DNA of 64,000 nt. Origin: Dipodascopsis uninucleata var. uninucleata. Its lineage: Eukaryota; Ascomycota; Lipomycetes; Lipomycetales; Lipomycetaceae. Under the pieces are notes generated by a model. The model was not told the origin of the DNA and searched no databases. It saw only the letters and a program-made list of their open reading frames with translations. Shown here piece by piece: positions 30,140 through 39,688 of the stretch. Within the stretch, counting starts at the first letter, position 1. Each line of letters starts with the position of its first letter. The position numbers and the translations under genes were made by a program. The DNA lies in assembly GCA_030568195.1 (NCBI GenBank), contig JAJLTO010000001.1, forward strand, positions 992,001 through 1,056,000, in the 5' to 3' direction.

Positions 30140-31213
30140 ACACAAGTGCGCAGGTATGCGCTCATAGGTACGTAAATGTACAAAGATGGCAGAGCCGCCT
30201 GGATCTCGGTTAGTCTGGAAAGGCTGTTATTTTTAGCTTCAGTGATAGCTGAATAAAGAAAACTTGCGAATTAGTGTTCTGCGGGATGCTGTTTGCCATT
30301 GGGAAAGACTGTAAAATTTTTGGGATTGGCTATAATGTGGTACCTTAGGCGATTAGCACTGGATGTGTAAACTGCTAAGATCTCAAGTTTGACTGCGGCG
30401 TGGCCCGCCAAAGCCTTGCGCTAGTCAGCAGTCTAGTAGTTTTTAGCATTTTCAAACTCAATAGCCTCAGAGAGATATTAGAGTTTGTACGCAATTCCAG
30501 AAGCCTTCCACTTAAAAGCTTAGTCGATTCGATATGAATCATGCGAATAATACCTATTACGTTTAGAGCAGAGGAAGCTCAGACCTACATATGGGTAGTT
30601 AGTTACTTTTTGTGGATTAAATGTGCGAAAACCCGCATAAGTATGGACAGCAGTTTGCGCAGAAGGGCAGCAAAAGTCAACGTCATATTACTATTTTAAG
30701 CGAACCTTTCTTTCCCAGACTAAAACGCTGCTTGTCCCGGCACTCTGGTACGCTACAGACCCCTCTTTTAATGTGCTCAAACCACAGATATTACGTTGAC
30801 CTTAATAAGCAAGCGCGAACAGCATTTTTAGGCGGCGAGCAGGGAACGTCGCTACATGGCACACGTAGCGGGATAGCGTGTTTGCAGGGAGATAGGTTGG
30901 GTGGCTAGCTTCTGGTATCCGCGGCAAGTGCGGGTGCAGTATGCTGGAGAGAACCCGGAGAGCAGGAAAGCGAGCGCAAAAAGATAAAACACGCGCTAAG
31001 CCCTTGAAAAATGCGAGCGGCATATGCACAATAGCTTCATACGGCCGGCCTCTTGCGCGCCGGCTTGTCACACACCAGTTATAGTCACTGAATCGGCCGC
31101 GATGAGCTTTTGGCGATGTAATTTCCGCACTTCAGATAGCGCACAGAAGGCGACGACCTTGGAGCCATGCTAGTCGCCGCACTAAACGCATTGTTCTAGT
31201 CTCGTTTATGCGA

Positions 31214-31286
31214 GTGCTAGCAAGCTCAGTCGGTAGATCGCCGTGTAATTACGGTGTATGCGCGCATGATATATGGGCTAGCACCA
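31214..31286 (+). other. tRNA-like remnant (not a functional tRNA)
   Basis: A 7-base pair GTGCTAG/CTAGCAC encloses 57 bases and is followed by CA. Inside is AGCTCAGTCGGTAGA, which matches the D-arm and A box of tRNAs, and a 4-base stem CCGT/ACGG at the anticodon-arm position. The T arm and B box (GTTCRANNC) are absent, and the anticodon loop has the wrong length. It is either a decayed tRNA or chance. Confidence 0.2.
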
Positions 31287-32321
31287 AGAAGCAAGATATT
31301 TGCGGAATACTAGTGGGTGCTGGTCCTAGCTAACCGCCGGCCGCTTGGCGACAGCGCTTACAATCGGTAAATTAGAGCGATGCTGGGGCCCTCCAGTAGG
31401 AAATCAAACACGGCTAGATCTGCTGTGGTGAAGCGTTAGGTAAAACTCCATCTGACAAACCATGAATAGGCGCTTATGTATGGTAATATGCAGCGGCGAT
31501 GATGATCAGCAACGGTGGCTATCTGTTCTTTCTTCTTTCCGTGAGTTTTCCATGCTGAAATATGGGCGGGATGGAGCGTAATTATTGGTATTGCGGTTGT
31601 TCTGGTATTTTCGGTTACTGTTTAACTATAATATTGCTTTTTTTTATTGTAGTCTTGTATACTCACCTTTCTTTTTCTTCGCTCTTCCATCCTGGTTAAT
31701 TTTCCATATACTTTTTTAAACACCAAGTTTATTCCATTCCTGGCACTCCTTGGTCCACTACCAGAATTACATTATCTCCTATTTGTGACCTATGGTTCCT
31801 GGAAATAACTCGAGTGAGGAGTGGGCACCATTACTTTTGCAGCTCTAATTTCGCTTAATTAGGGCTGGCTAGCGTATTTTGTCGATTTAGGGTCATTCTT
31901 CCTGTTGCGACTCTTCCTGAACCTTCAACAAAGAAAAAGTTAACAACCTTTTATTTTTTTGCCTCCTTTTGTTGCGGTCACCGATCGTATTCTTAAGCAC
32001 ATTCACAAATGCTAGCTTACCAAAACGGTAAATCCACGAGTCATTGATGTCGCTTTCTGAATGACGTGAAGCGGTTAAATCGAGAGACTGCTAGCTGTCC
32101 TGAACACTATAGAAACTGTTATGCTGCTAGTGCTAGCGATTCAACTATAGCTATAGAGTAAGATTACACACACGAAACCCCTCCGCTGGTCTTGCTTCAA
32201 TCGCCAGTCACCGCCTATACCGCATTATTATAGTTAAACTTCTTATTTGACGATGAGAACTAGCCAAAGTATCTTCGTCGTATTAGGTCTATCAGCAGTT
32301 TAGCCTCTTTCGATTGCAGCT

Positions 32322-34526
32322 ATGAGATCATACAAAATAGAGAGTCTTGCTCGGGTGAGTAGTCAAAGGGAGTTTGTGCTCTGAGCAGCAGTTGCATGTG
32401 ATGTGTACACTAAGTGTATCCCTGTGAGCTTGCGATTTATCTTCCTAAAACAGAAAGTGTCTTTTGATAGACTTGTTGGACTTTGGTGTCCATAGGGAAG
32501 GTCATTCGACTACTACACAATTAGAACGTACCGTATTTCATGAGATCCAAATAAGCTAACGTAACTTTTCACACAGACAACTAATGTATCCATTTTCTAC
32601 TCGGTATCGTTTTGTCCGTTCCAGAACAGTAATAGTACACAAATATTTGCTACCATTGGCGATACATTTGTGATAGTTGGGGCCTGTGGACCCGGAATTT
32701 CTGGCGACGGGTCTGGTGATGCAGATCAGAAGCTTGAAATTCTCTCAACCTATTCTGACGACAACTCAGAAGAAAGTTTGTGTTCTGTATGTTGGCTGAA
32801 GAGTCCGGTAGATGGGAAGCCATTACTAGCCATTGGAGGCAAGTCTGGCGTCGTTAAGATTATTGATTGTTCTACTGGTAAGCTGGTCGCATCTATGAGA
32901 GGTCACGGCGACGAGATTCTTGATCTCCAGACTTCTCCCACGCACCCCCATATATTTGCATCGACGTCAGGTGATCATACCGTGAGAGTCTGGACTTTAG
33001 ACCCGATATACTCATCACAGCCTTGTATAGTCATTTGCGGAGGGGATTGCCATCGTGAGCAGGTCTTAACTTTGGCATTTCACGATTCAGGAAGGTTTAT
33101 CCTCTCCGGAGGAATGGACAACCAAGTTCATCTCTGGGCTCTGCCAAATCTTGACAGTCATCCGACAGGCTGCGACGAGCCACTTCTTCTGCATTGGTCT
33201 CACTTTTCTACGAGTGTTTTACACTCCAATTATGTAGATTGCGTAGCATTTTATGGTGACTTGATTCTTTCTAAGGCAGCTAATGAACACCGCATCGTTT
33301 TATGGAGGATAGATGGGTTCTCCTCGTCTATTGCGGATAGTCTAAGGCAAGACAATGCGCCCACGAACCATGACAAGTCGAAGGACACGCTGTCTGCTTT
33401 CGGATCAGGCTTTACCCGACTATTGCAATTCAGTATACCGAATACAGCACCGTGGTATATGCGTTTTGGCAAAATAACTGGTAGCACAGAATGCCCACCG
33501 CTAATTGGAATGGGTAGTGATTCGGCAAAAATTTATCTCTTCAACTTACGGTCCCTTGAGCCTGACAGCGTTGATGAGTCTTTCGACGGTCCTATATACA
33601 GCGATGACGAAAGCACATTGCATCCGTCAATTCGACAGGGAGCGGATGACCAGACACAGCAGCAAGATATCAAAGCGAGGCGTAAAAGAAAGCGAAGAGG
33701 TGCATCTTATTTTAGACCAACGAGAAGATATCAATCTCGGCAATCACGATCTTCTACTACTGCTATTAAAGAGTCATTCGTCGAAGAAGGAGGCATAGAA
33801 AGTGGTAGTGCGTCGGAAGATCGATTTGGTTCGCCTGACATGACGATTAAAACAGAAGATCAAGATGAATACACAGATATTATAGACTCCCAGAAAGCAG
33901 AGATGGCCAAGAAAGATAATCATGTCCATAGACGTGCAGATGATATTGTTGATGATAATGAAATAAACAAAGGAGATATTGTGGAAGATGAGGAGGTAAA
34001 GGAACAAGAAGGAAGCGAATACAGTTCAAGTGGGCACCATGATCACAGATTAGATATGGAGCGTAGCGTCTACATAGATGGAAATGCGGATATAGATATT
34101 AATTCTATCACCTCGAAGCAAAACGAAGAATTAAAAAACCTGTTTTCAGATGAGGATGATAATGGTATAATGTCTAAGAATTCGCTATCTCTCGAAGATG
34201 CCGATATTGAAAACACGATATCGTCAGAAATTCAGGCCACAGGAGTAGCATTGGAAGGCGCATTGTCATCCGTAAATCAAGCAGGGTTGAACGTTCAATT
34301 AGCCCCCTCTGCGTCCGTTGTGATAAATGAGGGTACAAGTGTCATCTCCGATCAATTTCAGGGCATTAGGCCGCATATGACCCTAGAAATATCAAAGTCC
34401 AAGAAGCTCATTCGTCATATTGCTTTCAGCCCTGGAGGACGTTATCTTATAGCTGTTGGCGACGGAGGAGTAATCTGTGTTTGGAGGGCCATCAAATCAG
34501 GTAATGGTCAGTCAGCAAAACGCTAA
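32322..34526 (+). CDS. EED/ESC-type WD40 subunit of Polycomb repressive complex 2
   Basis: A 660-residue WD40 protein read from two exons, 32322-32354 and 32577-34526, joined in phase 0; the 222-base intron has donor GTGAGT, branch GCTAAC and acceptor cacag. EED is the PRC2 subunit that supports EZH2-type methylation of histone H3 Lys27 and reads H3K27me3. Diagnostic text is present: FYSVSFCPF...IFATIG (blade 1), CSVCWLKSPVDGKPLLAIGG, NYVDCVAFYGDLILSKAANE followed by HRIVLWRIDGF (compare NYVDCVRWLGDLILSK in human EED), APWYMRFG with the conserved cage Trp, and AFSPGGRYLIAVGDGGVICVW in the last blade. A charged insertion of about 260 residues (basic KARRKRKRRG, then acidic) separates the last two blades. 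PRC2 is missing from S. cerevisiae and S. pombe, so this is notable. Family assignment by motif is strong. Confidence 0.85.
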
Positions 34527-34920
34527 CAAGTGTAGAGTAGTCTAGAAATCTATAAGAGTACTTCTTTGGTACACATAAACTTGATAATTGGATGATATTT
34601 AAAAAGCAACATATCTTTAGAATAGAAAACACAAGATCAAACAAATAAGATAAGCAGAAGACAATATCAAAGGGTAGCAGAAAAAATACCATGGACCAAC
34701 ACTCTGGTCAATAAACGAACTAAAAGACATAATTATGGCTATCTCCAAGATCTCATATTTAAGTTTTTTTAGAACATAAAAGAATATGAATAACGGTCGC
34801 AAATGCTCGAAAACTTTTGTTATATATCAATTACACTTGACATACATTTTCCGTCTTCCAGATGTCAACTTTTGTTTGCAAAAGCAATTGATTAAGCATA
34901 CAGATACAGCATCACAGCGA
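34527..34920. other. Convergent 3' regions
   Basis: These 394 AT-rich bases lie between the convergent EED-like and acidic-protein genes. I see only likely 3' untranslated sequence. Confidence 0.4.
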
Positions 34921-35587
34921 TTAGGCCTCGGTCTCGTCAGCTTTTGGTTCAGCTTTAGAAGACTCTACCTTCTGCTTCTTTGCTGGTGGTGCTTCCTCAT
35001 CCTCTTTATCCTCTTTCTCATCGTGCTTATCGTCAGCAGTTTCCTTTTCAACCTTCTTGGTTCCATTTTTCTTTGCAGCTATAACATGACACGTGTTAAC
35101 ACAATACTCGAATAGCCAACAAGTCAATCACATAGCTTATATCAACAAATTCTATTTCTTACCTGGCTTCTTTGCATCAGTCTCTGCTTCAGCCTTATCG
35201 GCATCCTCAGTCTCCTCATCCTCGTCTTCCTCTTCATCCTCTTCTTCCTCAAAGTCTTCTTCTTCTTCCTCTTCTTCCTCATCATCAGACCCCGCCTCTG
35301 GATCGGTGTCTTCGTATTCTTCTTCTTCTTCCTCCTCGTCAGAAGGCAGAGCCTAATATCGTACAAAATCCCTGTCAGTAATCCATTGAGCTTACCATGG
35401 CATGATGGCCAATATCCATTTCCCAGACCTCTTTTCTCTATTTTTTGTCTACTTCTCCGCATTGACACAGGTACAATTGAACACCAGTAGATATATTATC
35501 ACTCCCATGCTTGCATTAGATGCAATCACTATATTGAATATCACTTACCTGCAACTCCTCATCTGGATCACCTCTTCGTCGAGACAT
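34921..35587 (-). CDS. Small acidic three-exon protein, probably nuclear
   Basis: Three minus-strand exons, 35587-35549, 35352-35163 and 35078-34921, join to a 128-residue protein. It starts MSRRRGDPDEELQ, continues with a central run dominated by Glu and Asp, and ends with a mixed Lys/Glu tail containing PAAKKNGTKKVEKE and a nuclear-signal-like PPAKKQKVE. Donors are GTAAGT and GTAAGA; acceptors are attag and tatag. The frame closes exactly across both joins, which supports the model. The composition is like histone-binding acidic chaperones, but I see no conserved CHZ, NAP or other motif, so the function is unknown. It diverges from PAN6 across 1.1 kb. Confidence 0.68.
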
Positions 35588-36686
35588 GTTTGCTTGTTTT
35601 ACGGATTATTTATTATTAAAAACGCGTCTGATTTGGTCGGACCACCGGTCACTATTCACTCAAGCAATTTCAGTGGGATCGTTAAGATCGGCTTGTTTCC
35701 CCAATAGATGTGGTGCTGCAACGTACAGTGGATACGTACTCTTGAGCAATACTATGCGGAGATATTCAACGATATATCTCCAGATGCGCGTTATTCTTTT
35801 TTTGGAATAAAATAGAGAGCTCTTAGCAATAAGAGCAATAACTGAAATAGAATGCTAAGAGAAAAATGGAAGAATGGAAGAACGGCAAGGGATGATGGGC
35901 CTATTTGAACGGTGGATGCGATGACTTGCCTCTTGTGGAATATTCTTGTAAGGAAATTGTATTGCCGATTTCTCTACTGTATGTGGTTTTTTTACTTTTT
36001 TGATCCATGTACGAACAACAAGCAATGCTGCATACAAGCACGAAGCCAACGTCAGAATTACTGGTCATTACGAGTAGCCCGTGTTCACCAATCCAAATTA
36101 ATTGGAACAAAAATACATAGCGGCAGGCCTTTATCAAAATGGAAGTTTTACTGGTTCAATTTATAACCTATAAATATCCTTTGCAAGCAATACTTTACTG
36201 TGCTACCCCCAAAAAAAGCTCGGGAAAGAGATAAATGAACTAGAACTAATTTCCTATTAATATACAACCCTAATATGTATTTGAAACCTCGCTTTAACTC
36301 TGCGAGTATTTTTTTTCTTTTGGCTCTTTCCGACACACTAAGAACCTGGCCCAACGGAGACTCTCAATCAAGCAACTCTTGTCATATAAGGGTCTTGTAT
36401 ATCTGCATACTTCTGATTACAAATATAATTGTGTAAGATGAAGTAATGTTAACGCTACACAAAATAGTTAAAAATTTATTAGTGAGCAATAGAATTACGG
36501 CGCTACAAAAGAAACTGTGAGCTATATCAACAATCGGTATCCGAAGTAGAGCCGGTTTAAAACCTACCGTAAGCACAATTATACCTACCGTCATTACTAC
36601 CGTCATTACTACTGTATTCTGTCCTACAGACTGGCCGTAACGACTGCTGCATCTTTAATAGTCAGGCTAGTCGAAAACCGCTCGTA
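35588..36686. other. Divergent region between acidic-protein gene and PAN6
   Basis: These 1.1 kb hold no supported gene; the overlapping short open stretches at 35855-36606 lie in AT-rich, homopolymer-rich DNA. The interval should contain both promoters. A 12-base tandem duplication next to PAN6 is listed separately. Confidence 0.4.
36587..36610. repeat. Tandem duplication of a 12-base unit upstream of PAN6
   Basis: ACCGTCATTACT is present twice head to tail, ending 76 bases before the first ATG of PAN6; related ACCGT units occur just upstream (36567-36571). It may lie in the promoter or 5' leader. A regulatory role is possible but unproven. Confidence 0.5.
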
Positions 36687-37676
36687 ATGGTACGGCAGTT
36701 GAACAGAAGCGCGAACTGGTTATATCTACATTTTGGTCAGCAGACTCGTCAGTACACCATGAACAACATCGCAGATATAAAGCAGTCGACTCATGTCATC
36801 AAGACTATACCAGAGCTGCGTGCTTGGAGACGATCAAAGCTTCTGCAAGGTAAATCTGTGGGATTTGTGCCTACTATGGGTGCACTACATGATGGGCATC
36901 TATCATTGATGAAGAGCTCTATGCGCACGACAGATGCATCAATTGTGTCAATATTCGTTAATCCTTCCCAATTCTCACCAAGCGAAGATCTCGAGTCCTA
37001 CCCGAGGACATTCGAGAACGATCTTGCGGCGATCACTGACCTAGGTGTAGATGTCGTGTTTGTTCCGTCCGTGGATGAGATGTATCCCAGTGGGATCACG
37101 ACGCAGTTAAGTAAGCAAACAGGTGCATTCGTGGAAGTTAAGGGTGTATCAGAGCAATTAGAAGGTAGTATACGACCACATTTCTTCAGAGGAGTTGCTA
37201 CTGTTGTTACAAAGCTGCTTAACATTGTTCAGCCTGAGAGAGCATTTTTTGGGCAGAAAGACATCCAGCAGACAGTTGTCGTAAAGCGTCTAGTTAAAGA
37301 TCTACATATTGACACAGTCATCCACGTGGTTCCTACTGTTCGAGAGAAAAATGGTCTCGCCATGAGTTCTCGAAACTGGTACTTGTCAGAGAAGGTTAGA
37401 GCAGACGCAAGTGTTATTAATGCTGCTCTTGAAGCTGCAACCGAGAAGTACAGATCAGGCATAACTACAAGCTCTGAACTGATTGATTTGATTCGCAACA
37501 CTATTGCTACCAAGTTCAATCCAGAAGACATAGAATATATCAGTGTGTCTGATCCTATAAGTTTGGATGACATTGATAGTATCCAGCCGTTAAAAGGTGC
37601 TATTATCAGTCTTGCAATTAGAGTACCAAACAGATTTGGAGGCTCAACAAGATTAATTGACAACACATTACTATAA
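36687..37676 (+). CDS. PAN6: Pantothenate synthetase (pantoate-beta-alanine ligase)
   Basis: Joins pantoate and beta-alanine with ATP to make pantothenate (vitamin B5), the precursor of coenzyme A. The intronless frame gives 329 residues. Key family motifs are VGFVPTMGALHDGHLSL (the HIGH-like site), FVNPSQFSPSEDLESYPR, GAFVEVKGVSEQLEGSIRP followed by HFFRGVATVV, FGQKDIQQ and NGLAMSSRN (the KMSKS-like loop). The core starts near residue 40. The first ATG at 36687 adds an Arg-rich, acid-poor leader (MVRQLNRSANWLYLHFGQQ) before a second in-frame Met at residue 25 (36759). The longer form could be mitochondrial, the shorter cytosolic. Function is certain, location inferred. Confidence 0.95.
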   Translation: MVRQLNRSANWLYLHFGQQTRQYTMNNIADIKQSTHVIKTIPELRAWRRSKLLQGKSVGFVPTMGALHDGHLSLMKSSMRTTDASIVSIFVNPSQFSPSEDLESYPRTFENDLAAITDLGVDVVFVPSVDEMYPSGITTQLSKQTGAFVEVKGVSEQLEGSIRPHFFRGVATVVTKLLNIVQPERAFFGQKDIQQTVVVKRLVKDLHIDTVIHVVPTVREKNGLAMSSRNWYLSEKVRADASVINAALEAATEKYRSGITTSSELIDLIRNTIATKFNPEDIEYISVSDPISLDDIDSIQPLKGAIISLAIRVPNRFGGSTRLIDNTLL

Positions 37677-37930
37677 AAAGTTAAACAAGTATTCAAACAA
37701 TATTAATATTGATATTAGCATTTATCTTTCCTTTATATTATCATTCTCTTATCTCCTGTAAAGATGCTCTTTTATATATAGATAATTTTGATTGATTTTA
37801 GTCAAGCTCCTAATTGTCTCGTTCAATAGAAATTTATCCTGTAAGTACTATGAACTCATCAAGTCTCCTGATTCTGATGTATATAATGTTCACTGTTTAA
37901 TCGCTCTAAATTTTATGTTGCTCTCCGTTA

Positions 37931-38741
37931 TCATGACACAAAATCTCCAAATTCATCCGCATCTGTATCGGCACTTTCTGTTATATTCTTTGATCGCATC
38001 TGTTGCTTAACTAGTTTCGCTGATGGAGGTGGTGGCAAAAAAGGAAATGGCACTCCAAACGAATTCTCAGCTTGAGATTCATCTGTCGTTGTACTTGTTG
38101 TACTTCCTTCTGCTGAATGCCTACTACGTCGATTTCCTATGCTCTATGCGTTTAAGAAGTTAGAAGATTGAATTAGTGTATAAATAAAGAAACGCCTTTT
38201 CTTGACTTCAATCTACCTTTAATGAAATCGTAATGGTTTTTCCATCTTCGAGTGAATAATCCTTCAATTCTGGCTCCTTTTTGTCAGCCGGTTTACTATT
38301 ACCAAATGAGGCTGTAGTGTCCAAGGGTGCTGCATGCCGCTTGAAATCTTGTAAAGCGATGTTAAAGTCAAACGCGTCGCTGCGCTCTTGGAAGCCCATT
38401 CCAAGGTATGCATGTCGATTACCATCGACAACTCTAATAACGAAGAATCGAGTCGAATCCAATACTTGTTCAACACCCTTACCATTTTCAAAGTATGGTG
38501 CACAGGCGAAAAGTTCGCCAGTATCCACATCTTCCAATCTAATTTCACATTTTAGATAGGATCCTGATCTGGACGATGTAGTAGGTGAGATTTCTAATAT
38601 TCTCATTCGACCACGCCATAATGGATTGTCCACTGACCATTCTGCTGCGCGGTAGCCTTTCGACGATCGAAGAGGTGGTATTTGGTATACAAGAACTTCT
38701 CTAGCGATATAGGTTACGGATTCTACGTAATCCATATTCAT
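37931..38741 (-). CDS. NECAP-family endocytosis protein
   Basis: NECAP proteins bind the AP-2 clathrin adaptor and regulate coated-vesicle formation. Two minus-strand exons, 38741-38217 and 38143-37931, give 245 residues. The PH-like NECAP domain fills residues 1-165: ESVTYIAREVLVYQIPPL, GYRAAEWSVDNPLWRGR, EDVDTGELFACAPY and LGMGFQERSDAFDFNIALQDF are close to the animal family. The second exon is a disordered tail with PFPFLPPPP and ends DADEFGDFVS, reminiscent of the C-terminal W/F-x-x-F adaptor-binding motif. The intron (38144-38216) has donor GTAGAT. The family is absent from S. cerevisiae. Family assignment is secure. Confidence 0.9.
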
Positions 38742-39688
38742 GAAGTACTTCCTTGTTGAGATTGATCACTTATATTTACAAGAACTCCAGTCTGATTAAT
38801 CGCAAACTGAAATTGTGTATTGAATATCTTCCCCGCTCTCTGCGTAATGTTAAATGCGGTCAATTTGTAAAATAAATTGTCTTTTCAATAATTAATGTAG
38901 AGGATAACAAGAGTAGACAGACAGACACCCACGCGAGAATATTGTATAATTAATTCTAATAGTACAGCTATTTATTTTTGGGTTAAATAGAACCTCTAAA
39001 CTATTCGTGGTCGTTTAATAACAAGAACAAGTCTCATCACGCATCGAATCAAGACTACAGTGCTCTGCTTAGTTCTACCTATTTCTACTCTGAATCTAAT
39101 AATAAATCATTTGAATAGTTATAACTTGGATATCGTACATTATTTTCATAGGCCCAATGCTCCTAAATGAGCCTGAGGAAACCACAACCTGCTGTAAAAC
39201 ATAATTAAATATCTCGTAACCCTGCACACTGCATGAGGCACGGTATTATCTGCACCTACGAATACCTGGTTTATATGGAATCCTATATAAGCAGCAAAAA
39301 CTTGTAATGCCAACTCTAGCATCATGATAAGGACTGGATTGGGAGCCCAACGATGAACTAGAACTCGCTTTCGTGCGATCGTGTCTAATGTGGAAGCTTA
39401 GCAAGTTAGCTGCAAAGGTAATCGAAATATATTAAAGCAAATAATGACTATGCACAAATTAAATGTATGGGATTTCAGAATAATCTATAATAACTGCAGT
39501 ATAAACCTATATTAATTTACATAATATACGCTAGAGACAACGTTCTAGTTGCGGTCATGAAGCTATTCATGTCCTTAAGTACCTTGATGCCTTAATCAGA
39601 AACTGGACCATAAAATTTTAATAATAGTATCAAATGTAAATTATTAATGCTTGAGCAAGTATATTTTGATGTATATTATTGCTAAAGC
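38742..39688. other. Region between NECAP and PRP2 genes
   Basis: A 947-base interval between two minus-strand genes. The left part is the NECAP promoter. A possible short exon of an unidentified membrane protein is listed separately (39146-39384). Otherwise AT-rich noncoding sequence. Confidence 0.4.
39146..39384 (-). CDS. Possible terminal exon of an unrecognised small membrane protein
   Basis: On the minus strand a branch-like CTAAC and acceptor (cattag) precede 78 open codons ending in TGA. The text (RKRVLVHRWAPNPVLIMM, a hydrophobic run LELALQVFAAYIGF, then YLIMFYSRLWFPQAHLG) looks like a membrane-associated protein. A possible first exon starting MNSFMTATRTLSLAYI lies at about 39572-39520, but its donor does not give a matching phase. 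If translation starts at the internal ATG-ATG, 54 residues result. I do not recognise a family; it may be chance. Confidence 0.25.

Larger units (their letters stand above)
29203..32321. other. 3.1 kb gene-free divergent region with a GC-richer core
   Basis: The PAS gene (minus) and the EED-like gene (plus) diverge across this interval. No coding frame is convincing. A TA repeat lies at 29756-29770, an inverted repeat at 30118-30139 and a tRNA-like fold at 31214-31286. Bases about 30700-31450 are visibly GC-richer (GCCGGC, GCGCGCC and CGGCCG patches) than the AT-rich flanks. The open stretch 30802-31071 (minus, 89 codons) has an odd Arg/Leu/Pro-rich composition expected of a chance frame in GC-rich DNA. 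Confidence 0.45.

Noticed and set aside
30802-31071. 89-codon open stretch on the minus strand in the GC-richer block
   Set aside because: Stops are rarer in GC-rich DNA; composition is Arg/Leu/Pro/His-skewed without any recognisable motif, and no splice signals extend it.
31214-31286. Functional tRNA gene
   Set aside because: No T arm or B box, and the anticodon loop is not seven bases; kept only as a tRNA-like remnant.
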